NCBI GenBank assembly: GCA_030146915.1
Contig: JASLAT010000005.1
Location: forward strand, 1-64,000
DNA length: 64,000 bases
From: Tissierellales bacterium
GTDB taxonomy: Bacteria > Bacillota > Clostridia > Tissierellales > Tissierellaceae
Direction of reading: 5' to 3'
A model generated the notes under the pieces. It saw nothing but the letters and a program-made list of their open reading frames with translations, made no database searches and had not been told where the DNA came from. Shown piece by piece: positions 57,558 to 64,000 of the stretch (positions are counted from its first letter, which is position 1; every line of letters starts with the position of its first letter). A program made the translations under genes and the position numbers.

Positions 57558-57580
57558 GATATTGATAATCTTTATCAATA
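57558..57580. promoter_or_regulatory. Fur box in the AraC / siderophore transporter control region
   Basis: GATATTGATAATCTTTATC matches the Fur consensus GATAATGATAATCATTATC at 17 of 19 positions, inside a perfect nine-base inverted repeat TATTGATAA-TCT-TTATCAATA (57560-57580). It lies 70 bases before the first permease gene and about 90 before the divergent regulator. Iron-bound Fur should repress here. Confidence 0.85.
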
Positions 57581-57649
57581 CAGACTTATGAGTATGACAT
57601 ATTATAGCATATAGGAAAAAATCAAGCAATTAGGGAGAGTTAATAATCT

Positions 57650-58588
57650 ATGAAAAATACACATTTATTACTTATATTAGTTATTATATCTATAATTTCT
57701 TTAAATATTGGAATTATGGATACAGGTGGACCAAGCATACTAGATAAATTAATTTTTTTTGAATCTAGATTACCTAGACTTATGAGTTTACTTATATCAG
57801 GTATGTCTATTAGTATAGCTGGACTTATAATGCAGCAAATAACACAGAACAAATTTACATCACCAACTACATCTGGAACTATGGATTGGGCAAAGTTGGG
57901 AATTTTAATATCGTTGATATTTTTTAAAGAGATATCATCCTTATATAGCATGATATTTTCTTTTACCCTAGCACTTTTAGGAAGCTTTTTATTTATGAGA
58001 ATTCTTAAAGCTATTAAGTTTAAAAATAGTATTTTAATACCCATTATAGGTATTAGCTTAGGTAAGATTGTAGATGGATTTTCTAGCTTTTTAGCCTATA
58101 AATATGATTTAGTTCAGAGCGTTTCAACTTGGTTAGAGGGAGATTTTTCAATGATTATAAAAGGTCGTTATGAACTTTTATACATAAGTTTACCCTTATT
58201 AATTATTTCTTATTTATATGCTAGTAAATTTACTGTTGTAGGGATGGGTGAAGAGTTTTCTACTAATCTTGGACTCAATCATAAACAAATAGTAAGTCTA
58301 GGGCTAATTATAGTATCCCTTATAAGCTCCCTAGTTATAGTTACTGTAGGGAGAATACCTTTTTTAGGACTAGTTGTCCCTAATCTGGTAAGTATATTTA
58401 AGGGGGATAATATGGAAAATAGTATTATATCAACAGGTCTACTAGGTAGTATACTTCTTTTAACGTCTGACATAATAGGAAGGTTAATTATTTATCCCTA
58501 TGAGGTTTCTATAAGCTTAATAGTAGGAGTCTTGGGTAGCTTAGCCTTTCTTTACTTGATAGTAAGGAGCGAGATATATGATAAATAG
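57650..58588 (+). CDS. Siderophore ABC transporter permease 1 (FecCD family, YclN type)
   Basis: The 312-residue protein of about eight to nine helices has FecCD motifs: ESRLPRLMSLLISGMSISIAG, PTTSGTMDWAKLG, and the LGLNHKQIV coupling segment with GRIPFLGLVVPNLV. The ESRLPR...PTTSG form is typical of the YclN/FatD/CeuB catechol- or citrate-siderophore permeases. It forms the channel with the next permease. AGGGAGAG stands before the ATG. Fur box upstream. Confidence 0.92.
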   Translation: MKNTHLLLILVIISIISLNIGIMDTGGPSILDKLIFFESRLPRLMSLLISGMSISIAGLIMQQITQNKFTSPTTSGTMDWAKLGILISLIFFKEISSLYSMIFSFTLALLGSFLFMRILKAIKFKNSILIPIIGISLGKIVDGFSSFLAYKYDLVQSVSTWLEGDFSMIIKGRYELLYISLPLLIISYLYASKFTVVGMGEEFSTNLGLNHKQIVSLGLIIVSLISSLVIVTVGRIPFLGLVVPNLVSIFKGDNMENSIISTGLLGSILLLTSDIIGRLIIYPYEVSISLIVGVLGSLAFLYLIVRSEIYDK

Positions 58589-59528
58589 GGATAAGAAAGT
58601 ATTCAAAATGCTAACAGTATTTTTAATTGTTGCTATAAGTTTATTTCTATTTCTAGGATTAAGTAAATTCAACTATAAATATGTTTTACCTAAAAGGGTC
58701 ATTAGATTATTGGGACTTAGTATAAGCGGTATTGCTATAGCAGTATCTTCAGTCATATTTCAAACTATAACTGATAATAGAATATTAACACCAAGTAGTT
58801 TAGGATTAGACTCTTTATATACATTAATTCAAACTAGTTTAATTTTTTTCTTAGGATCTACTAGTATTTTTATCTTAAAACCAACTTATAATTTCTTTTT
58901 AAGCTTACTATTAATGATAATTTTTTCTAAAATATTATATGGAAAACTTATAAAAAGTAGAATAAATATAATGAGTTTACTATTAGTAGGAATCGTGATG
59001 GGGACTTTTTTCTCCAGTTTAAGTTCGTTTTTACAGATGATTATAGATCCTAATGAGTTTTTACACATACAGGATAAGATGTTTGCAAGTTTCAATGCTT
59101 TGAATGATAGACTACTCATTATTTCTTTATTAATTTTGTTTATAAGCCTCATATATATCTTCAAAGAGGCTAATAAGTTAGATGTATTAAGTCTTGGTAG
59201 GGATCAATCAATTAACCTAGGTCTTAATTATTTTAGCTTTGTTGATAATCAGCTTTTTATAGTTTCGGTATTAGTTTCCTTATCAACAGCTTTAGTAGGG
59301 CCAATAGGGTTTTTAGGACTTTTGGTAGTTAATCTATCAAAAGAATTATTAACTAGTTTTAGTCATAGGGACTTATTTAAATTAAGTAGTTTGATCGCGG
59401 TTATTTTTCTACTTATTAGTCAGCTTATTATAGAGAGAGTGTTTAATTATTCACTACCTATAACTATAGTTATAAATCTTTTAGGTGGAAGTTATTTTAT
59501 TTATCTAATTTTAAAGGAGAATGCTTAA
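58578..59528 (+). CDS. Siderophore ABC transporter permease 2 (FecCD family, YclO type)
   Basis: The 316-residue permease has RVIRLLGLSISGIAIAVSS, ITDNRILTPSSLGLDSLYTL, a LGRDQSINLGLNY coupling loop and GPIGFLGLLVVNL. The TPSSLGLDSLY block matches YclO/FatC proteins. It overlaps permease 1 by 11 bases and abuts the ATPase gene with a one-base overlap, so all are co-translated. It pairs with permease 1. Confidence 0.92.
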   Translation: MINRDKKVFKMLTVFLIVAISLFLFLGLSKFNYKYVLPKRVIRLLGLSISGIAIAVSSVIFQTITDNRILTPSSLGLDSLYTLIQTSLIFFLGSTSIFILKPTYNFFLSLLLMIIFSKILYGKLIKSRINIMSLLLVGIVMGTFFSSLSSFLQMIIDPNEFLHIQDKMFASFNALNDRLLIISLLILFISLIYIFKEANKLDVLSLGRDQSINLGLNYFSFVDNQLFIVSVLVSLSTALVGPIGFLGLLVVNLSKELLTSFSHRDLFKLSSLIAVIFLLISQLIIERVFNYSLPITIVINLLGGSYFIYLILKENA

Positions 59529-60283
59529 TGATAAAGGTTAGAAATTTATATAAAAGATATGGGAGTAAGGAAGTAGTTAGTGGTGTATCTACTGATATTA
59601 GAAAGTCCTCTATAACTTCTATAATTGGGCCTAATGGAGCTGGGAAAAGTACTCTTCTATCTATAATAGCTAGACTTACTAAGCAAGATGAAGGTGAAGT
59701 AATTATAGATGGGAAAAATTTAGAGGAATGGGATGAAGAACAATTAGCTAAAAGAATATCAATATTAACACAATCAAACTCAATAAATGTAAGGCTAACA
59801 GTTAGAGAATTAGTTAGCTTTGGTAGGTTCCCACATAGTAAAGGGAGGCTAAATGAAACTGATAAGAAAATAATAGATAGATCTTTAAGTTATTTAAATT
59901 TAGAACAATTACAAGATAGATATTTAGATCAATTAAGCGGTGGTCAGGTGCAAAGAGCTTATATAGCTATGGTTTTAGCGCAAGATACAGATTATATTTT
60001 TTTAGATGAGCCTTTAAATAATCTAGATATGAAACATTCAGTTGAGATTATGCAAATTTTAAGAAGGCTTGTAGATGAACTAGATAAGACTATAGTAATA
60101 GTCATACATGATATTAACTTTGCTTCAAAGTATTCTGATAAAATTTTAGCCTTAAAGGATGGTAAGGTTGTTGAAGATGGTCATATGGAAGATATAATTA
60201 AAGATAAAATTTTGTCTAAAATATATGATCTAGATTTTAAGGTAAGGCTAACTGATGGAATGAGACTTTGTATGTATTATTAG
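59528..60283 (+). CDS. Siderophore ABC transporter ATP-binding protein (YclP type)
   Basis: This ABC ATPase of 251 residues (FecE/YclP type) has Walker A GPNGAGKST, ILTQSNSINVRLTVRELVSFGRFPHSKGR, signature LSGGQVQRAYIAMVLAQ, Walker B YIFLDEPLNNLDMKHS and switch IVIHDINFA. The GRFPHSKGR and LNNLDMKHS segments are typical of the YclP group. It drives the two permeases. The ATG overlaps the previous stop (TAATG) behind AAAGGAGAA. Confidence 0.93.
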   Translation: MIKVRNLYKRYGSKEVVSGVSTDIRKSSITSIIGPNGAGKSTLLSIIARLTKQDEGEVIIDGKNLEEWDEEQLAKRISILTQSNSINVRLTVRELVSFGRFPHSKGRLNETDKKIIDRSLSYLNLEQLQDRYLDQLSGGQVQRAYIAMVLAQDTDYIFLDEPLNNLDMKHSVEIMQILRRLVDELDKTIVIVIHDINFASKYSDKILALKDGKVVEDGHMEDIIKDKILSKIYDLDFKVRLTDGMRLCMYY

Positions 60284-60291
60284 GAGGTAGT

Positions 60292-61227
60292 ATGAAAAAT
60301 TTAAGAAAATTAATAGTTTTAATTATATTCTCAGCAAGTATATTGTTACTTAGTGCATGTAATGACGATGTAGAAGTACCGGGAGATTTTATAGAGGTAG
60401 AGCATGATTTAGGAGTAAGTAAAGTTCCTAAGGATATTAATAAGTTTGTTGTTTTAGATTATGGAGTTTTAGATAATATTGATGTATTAGGACTAGATGA
60501 TAAGTTATCAGGATTGAGTAAAAAATCTTTACCAGAGTATTTAATGAAATATAGCTCAGAGGACTATGAAGATTTAGGAAGTTTAAAAGAAGTAAATTTT
60601 GAAAAACTTTATGAATTGAAACCAGATTTAATAATTATTGGTGATAGACAGGCAGAACAGTATGATGAGTTTAATGAGATTGCTCCAACTATTTATCTAT
60701 CAGGAAGAGGCGACGGATACACTAGTACTATAGAAAAGAATTTAGGTATTTTGGCTGAAATTTTTGATAAAAAAGAAGAGACAAAAAAGCTAGTTGATAA
60801 TTTTAAAATAAGAGTTGATAATTTAGCTAAAGAAAACTCTAAAGTAGATGGAAAAGTTTTATTTCTAATGGCTAATGATGGTGAACTTAAAGCTCATGGT
60901 AGAGGATCAAGATTTGGTATGGTTTTTGATGATTTTAATTTAAAACCTGTAGATGAAAACTTAGAGGTTAGTACACACGGTCAAAAAATAAATTTTGAGT
61001 ATATTTTAAATAAGAATCCAGAATATATATTAGTTATGGATAGAAGTGAAATTGCTGGTGGTAATACTAGGGCAAAGGAGACTTTAAATAATAAAATTAT
61101 AAAAGAAAGCAAAGCATATAAATTAGATAATATAAGCTATCTTAATTCTCCTGTATGGTACTTATCAGCTGGAGGTATACAGGCTAGTGAGCTTATGATA
61201 GACGATATTGAAAGGGCTATAAAGTAG
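60292..61227 (+). CDS. Siderophore-binding lipoprotein (YclQ type)
   Basis: The lipoprotein (about 311 residues; lipobox LSAC, Cys23) has a FepB/FecB-type fold: VPKDINKFVVLDYGVLDNIDVLGL, LYELKPDLIIIGDRQAEQYDEF, KVLFLMANDGELKAHGRGSRFG and NPVWYLSAGG-like end (NSPVWYLSAGGIQA). The HGRGSRFG block is typical of YclQ/CeuE/FatB, which bind catecholate or petrobactin/anguibactin-like siderophores. An in-frame ATG at 60268 lies inside the ATPase gene; the ATG at 60292 follows AGGAGGTAGT and gives a clean signal peptide. Confidence 0.92.
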   Translation: MKNLRKLIVLIIFSASILLLSACNDDVEVPGDFIEVEHDLGVSKVPKDINKFVVLDYGVLDNIDVLGLDDKLSGLSKKSLPEYLMKYSSEDYEDLGSLKEVNFEKLYELKPDLIIIGDRQAEQYDEFNEIAPTIYLSGRGDGYTSTIEKNLGILAEIFDKKEETKKLVDNFKIRVDNLAKENSKVDGKVLFLMANDGELKAHGRGSRFGMVFDDFNLKPVDENLEVSTHGQKINFEYILNKNPEYILVMDRSEIAGGNTRAKETLNNKIIKESKAYKLDNISYLNSPVWYLSAGGIQASELMIDDIERAIK

Positions 61228-61372
61228 TATCGATATTTAGATGTATTTTAACTATTAGATATCAATAGATAGGATTTATTTAGGTATAATAAATTAGAAT
61301 AAGTATAAATTGGCTACAGTTTAATTTTATTTAAGTGGGCTAACTTGTATAAAGAATGAAATAAAGTATTTT
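61228..61372 (+). other. AT-rich gap after the siderophore operon
   Basis: These bases hold no frame with a ribosome site. A TATAAT-like stretch occurs near 61287 but lacks a -35. Two similar GGCTA segments (about 61312 and 61338) are direct rather than inverted and form no obvious structure. I see nothing I can name. Confidence 0.4.
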
Positions 61373-61412
61373 AAAAAAGTCTCTTAAGTAAAGCCTTATA
61401 AGAGACTTTTTT
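61373..61412 (+). terminator. Terminator of the siderophore transporter operon
   Basis: AAAAGTCTCTTA and TAAGAGACTTTTTT form a stem with a 12-base loop and a T-run. Confidence 0.88.
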
Positions 61413-61472
61413 ATTTTTTAAAGGAAATATACATTGTATAAATGATATAATATACAAGGGGAGGTGGATTAT

Positions 61473-62804
61473 TTGGTAAAAGATATGACCAGTGGTAATC
61501 CTAGTAAATTGCTGATTAAATTTACAATACCTATGTTAATAGGTAATCTATTTCAGCAACTTTATAATATAGTTGATTCAGTTATAGTAGGTAGGTATAT
61601 AGGTAAGAATGCTTTAGCAGCAGTTGGTTCTTCCTTTATGGCTATGAACTTTTTTTCTTTTGTAATTATTGGTTTAACTATGGGTGCTGGTGTAGTTTAT
61701 TCATATTATTTTGGAAAAAAAGATTATCCTATGATTAGGAAGTCAGTTTTTACAGCATTTAGTTTTATAGGATTATTTACGCTTATCCTTTCTGTTATTT
61801 TATACATATATACAGATAGCATTTTAACTTGGATGAATACGCCAGAGGCAATTATTACAGATTCAGGGACTTATTTAAAAATTATATTTGCAGGATTGTT
61901 TTTTGTTTTTCTTTATAATGCAATGTCGTCTCTATTAAGAGCAATGGGAGATTCAGTAACTCCTTTAATTTTTCTGGCTCTTTCAGCTTTAATAAATATA
62001 GCCTTAGATCTATATTTTGTAAGAGTTGTAGGTATGGGAGTAGAAGGAGTTGCATATGCAACTGTAATAGCACAGGGTGTATCCTCTTTGGCTTCACTTA
62101 TATATGGATTTTATAAATTGCCAGATATAAGGTTACAGAAAGATGATATGGTATTAGATACCAAGTTAGCTAAGCATGTAGGTAAATATAGTATTATGAC
62201 ATCTATGCAACAGTCGATTATGACTTTTGGTATGTTAGTTGTTCAAACCTATGTTAATAAATTCGGTCCTGACGTTATAGCAGCCTTTGCTGCTGGAGGA
62301 AAGGTTGAGTCTATAGCTAATTTACCTATGCAAGATTTTGGAAATGCTTTTGGAACTTATGTAGCTCAAAATAAAGGAGCAAAAAATGAAGAGCGAATAT
62401 ATGAAGGTTTTAATTCATCTATAAAGATAATAGTTATATTTGGAATATTTATATCTTTAGTTATTAGGCTAAATGCTGCTAGCCTTATGAAAATATTTGT
62501 TAATGCAAATGAGAAGAATGTGATAATGATAGGTAGTGAGTATATGTCTGTACTATCTGTATTTTACACATTTTTAGGATTCCTTTTAATGTTTTATGGA
62601 TACTATAGAGGATTAGGACAATTAAACACTTCATTATATTTAACCATTATTTCTTTAGGAACTAGGGTTATAATAGTAGCTAGTTTAAGCGCTAAATTAG
62701 GTAGGCAAGTAATTTGGTGGGCTGCTCCTATAGGTTGGATTTTAGCAGATCTTGTAGGATTTTTAGTTCATTTTAGAAATAAAAAACTTATAAATAAGAG
62801 CTAG
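61473..62804 (+). CDS. MATE family efflux transporter
   Basis: The protein (about 443 residues, 12 helices) opens with DMTSGNPSKLLIKFTIPML and NIVDSVIVGRYIGKNALAAVG, the MATE signature. SSLLRAMGDSVTPLIFL closes the first half, and the second half has a matching GYYRGLGQLNTS. It exports cationic compounds with an ion gradient; the substrate is unknown. A GTG at 61464 overlaps the GGGGAGG site; the TTG at 61473, about seven bases after it, is preferred. A TATAAT at about 61446 may be its -10. Confidence 0.92.
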   Translation: MVKDMTSGNPSKLLIKFTIPMLIGNLFQQLYNIVDSVIVGRYIGKNALAAVGSSFMAMNFFSFVIIGLTMGAGVVYSYYFGKKDYPMIRKSVFTAFSFIGLFTLILSVILYIYTDSILTWMNTPEAIITDSGTYLKIIFAGLFFVFLYNAMSSLLRAMGDSVTPLIFLALSALINIALDLYFVRVVGMGVEGVAYATVIAQGVSSLASLIYGFYKLPDIRLQKDDMVLDTKLAKHVGKYSIMTSMQQSIMTFGMLVVQTYVNKFGPDVIAAFAAGGKVESIANLPMQDFGNAFGTYVAQNKGAKNEERIYEGFNSSIKIIVIFGIFISLVIRLNAASLMKIFVNANEKNVIMIGSEYMSVLSVFYTFLGFLLMFYGYYRGLGQLNTSLYLTIISLGTRVIIVASLSAKLGRQVIWWAAPIGWILADLVGFLVHFRNKKLINKS

Positions 62805-62825
62805 GTTAACCTAGCTCTTATTTTA
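62792..62825. terminator. Bidirectional terminator between the MATE and HIRAN-like genes
   Basis: AAATAAGAGCTAGG and CCTAGCTCTTATTT form a 14-base stem with a TTAA loop; T-rich ends occur on both strands. Confidence 0.9.
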
Positions 62826-63560
62826 TAGTTCTATATGAAAATTTATATATATTTCTGCACCATAATTAGATTTTTTAATATCCACCTTGTCATCCTCATA
62901 ATTAAAAAATTTATAGTTTCCCCCAGTAATTCTAATTTCAGTATTATAATTCTTACAGTCTTTTAAAAGGTTATAGATTTGTTTATTAATTTCCTGTGGT
63001 ACAAATCCAACCATACCATGACCTTCTAAGTGTACTTCAATAGCATACTTATCTAAAGGGTGAAACTTATCTGGCATAAGTTTAACTTTATCAAACTCAT
63101 ATACAAAAAATTCTTGAATTTCTTCACTAGTGTAAGCTATTTCATCATCTGAAAATCCATCATATATAATTTGTGTATTTTTCTTTGCAAATTCTTTTAT
63201 TATATCTTGTCTGTTATTATAGTTTGAACCAGCTACTTTAAAGAAATCTTTAGCTTGTTTTTTAATAACACTTTCTGAGGATTTGTTTGTTTTAGGATTG
63301 ACTACATAATTATAATTATTGTTTTTAAGTCCTTGATTTTCTAAATTTGTTGTGTGAATAATTCTTATTATTTCAGGTTTTGATAATTTCCAAATTATAT
63401 AAGATAGGCATAGAGATATCATAATTGCTAGGGTATATTGAAAAAAATCAAGATTCCAACTTAAATTTCCTAAAGTTAGCAAATACTTCAAATATAAATT
63501 TAAACTTGTGCTTAGCATTATAAAAATCACAGTAAAAAACAAAATAAATACGGTTTTCAA
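62823..63560 (-). CDS. Membrane protein with a C-terminal HIRAN-like domain
   Basis: The protein (about 245 residues) has two N-terminal helices (about 2-22 and 38-58), a polar linker with NPKTNKSSES, and a C-terminal part (about 155-240). That part resembles the HIRAN fold: HPLDKYAIEVHLEGHGMVGF, then VPQEINKQIYNLLKDC. HIRAN domains usually bind DNA ends in helicases or nucleases; a membrane-attached version is unusual and its function here is unknown. The start is a TTG at 63560, eight bases after AAGGAGG; an in-frame TTG at 63590 lies upstream of that site and is rejected. Confidence 0.65.
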   Translation of the reverse strand: MKTVFILFFTVIFIMLSTSLNLYLKYLLTLGNLSWNLDFFQYTLAIMISLCLSYIIWKLSKPEIIRIIHTTNLENQGLKNNNYNYVVNPKTNKSSESVIKKQAKDFFKVAGSNYNNRQDIIKEFAKKNTQIIYDGFSDDEIAYTSEEIQEFFVYEFDKVKLMPDKFHPLDKYAIEVHLEGHGMVGFVPQEINKQIYNLLKDCKNYNTEIRITGGNYKFFNYEDDKVDIKKSNYGAEIYINFHIEL

Positions 63561-63688
63561 TGTTAACCCCTCCTTAAATGAATATCTCAAAATAATATAA
63601 AAAAGTATAATATATATAGCTTATTAAAGTTTACATATATTTACAAGTTAGATTAACATTTTTTCATATAGCTATAAAAAGCTAGTAA

Positions 63689-63722
63689 AAAAACTACCAC
63701 TAATCATTGATTAATGGTAGTT
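63689..63722 (-). terminator. Terminator of the QueT-like gene
   Basis: ACTACCA and TGGTAGT with inner TAATCA/TGATTA form a stable stem. On the minus strand it is followed by seven Ts. Confidence 0.82.
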
Positions 63723-63736
63723 TATAGAAAATTAAT

Positions 63737-64000
63737 TTAATTTTCATCTTTTATTTTTATTAAATTCATTAAATACTCATTTTTCATAATGGTTTTGAAT
63801 ATTGGAACTCCAATTATCGTAACAATTATTATTTCTGATATCATAATTTGTCCTGTTACTAAGAAAAAGTTAATAGGCTCGCTTGATAGAAAGTATATTT
63901 CTAAACCGACAATAAATGAAAATATTGCAGGGAAGATACTAGCTATATAAATATTTTTAACTTTAGTCATTGAATATAAAGCTAAAAAGCTAGCTAAAGA
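63737..64000 (-). CDS. QueT-like ECF transporter S component (C-terminal part, cut by the window end)
   Basis: The frame stays open from an ATG at 63970 to the window edge with no stop, so the visible 88 residues are probably the end of a longer membrane protein. SFLALYSMTKVKNIYIA, then FSFIVGLEIYFL and QIMISEIIIVTIIGVPIFK resemble the C-terminal half of QueT-family S components. These bind queuosine precursors (preQ0/preQ1) and work with a shared EcfAAT module. The assignment rests on a pattern in a fragment. A terminator lies behind it. Confidence 0.55.
   Translation of the reverse strand, partial: SLASFLALYSMTKVKNIYIASIFPAIFSFIVGLEIYFLSSEPINFFLVTGQIMISEIIIVTIIGVPIFKTIMKNEYLMNLIKIKDEN

Noticed and set aside
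61300..61372. Riboswitch upstream of the MATE exporter
   Set aside because: The repeated GGCTA segments are direct repeats and the following hairpin is best read as the terminator of the siderophore operon; no guanidine or other known motif is seen.
1..64000. CRISPR arrays, insertion sequences, prophage, tRNA or rRNA genes
   Set aside because: No regularly spaced direct repeats, transposase or phage genes, cloverleaf or rRNA segments were found by eye on either strand; small or degraded ones could be missed.

Overview
The window is AT-rich, gene-dense DNA. Strong GGAGG-type ribosome binding sites, frequent TTG and GTG starts, many lipoprotein signal peptides, an S-layer-homology protein, a T-box leader and CodY-like boxes point to a low-GC Gram-positive anaerobe of the Clostridia/Tissierellia kind. 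The genus cannot be fixed from the sequence. No rRNA, tRNA, insertion sequence, prophage or CRISPR array was seen, so this looks like chromosomal backbone.

Layout. 1-3.7 kb: branched-chain amino acid ABC transporter (end of the binding protein, livHMGF). 3.7-6.2 kb: T-box-controlled polar amino acid ABC transporter. 6.3-7.0 kb: a promoter with a CodY-like box and a terminator-bearing leader before a surface MsrB lipoprotein. 7.1-11.8 kb: a baeRF-type protein, then a two-gene nitrogenase-like system in which the NifH-type reductase is fused to a NifD-type subunit and followed by a NifK-type subunit. 11.8-21 kb: M42 peptidase, TAXI-type TRAP transporter, NSS symporter, M20 peptidase and D-serine dehydratase. 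21-24.9 kb: lytic transglycosylase, PgeF, DUF975 protein and two GNAT paralogues flanking an SLH protein. 24.9-33.8 kb: pstSCAB-phoU with a two-component system on the minus strand, and a divergent second two-component system on the plus strand. 33.8-35.5 kb: TlpA-like lipoprotein, a 49-residue CXXC membrane protein and a polyferredoxin membrane protein. 35.5-42.8 kb: class II aldolase, purC, several surface proteins, a 53-residue orphan, a HAD phosphatase, an ABC-F protein and a VanY-type carboxypeptidase. 42.9-50 kb: four ABC exporter half-transporters, best read as two heterodimers. 50-56.7 kb: a beta-lactamase-fold hydrolase, DJ-1 protein, DUF896 protein, the PPDK regulator with ppdK, and an ArsC/Spx-like protein. 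56.7-61.2 kb: AraC regulator divergent from a Fur-box siderophore ABC transporter of the YclNOPQ type. 61.4-64 kb: MATE exporter, a membrane protein with a HIRAN-like end, and the C-terminal part of a QueT-like transporter.

How it fits together. Much of the window is amino acid and peptide acquisition and use: ABC, TRAP and NSS uptake, peptidases, D-serine dehydratase, and PPDK for gluconeogenic carbon flow. CodY-like boxes beside several of these genes suggest nutrient-responsive control. Phosphate and iron each have a full uptake system with a recognisable operator.

Most unusual is the nitrogenase-like pair. It keeps the reductase Cys ligands, has three P-cluster-type Cys in the D-type half and a single candidate ligand Cys in the K-type half, and has no cofactor-assembly gene nearby. 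Its substrate cannot be told from the sequence. Other points of note are a PstS with its two halves in swapped order, an ABC-F protein whose second ATP site appears dead, and a possible ferredoxin-to-surface thiol pathway.
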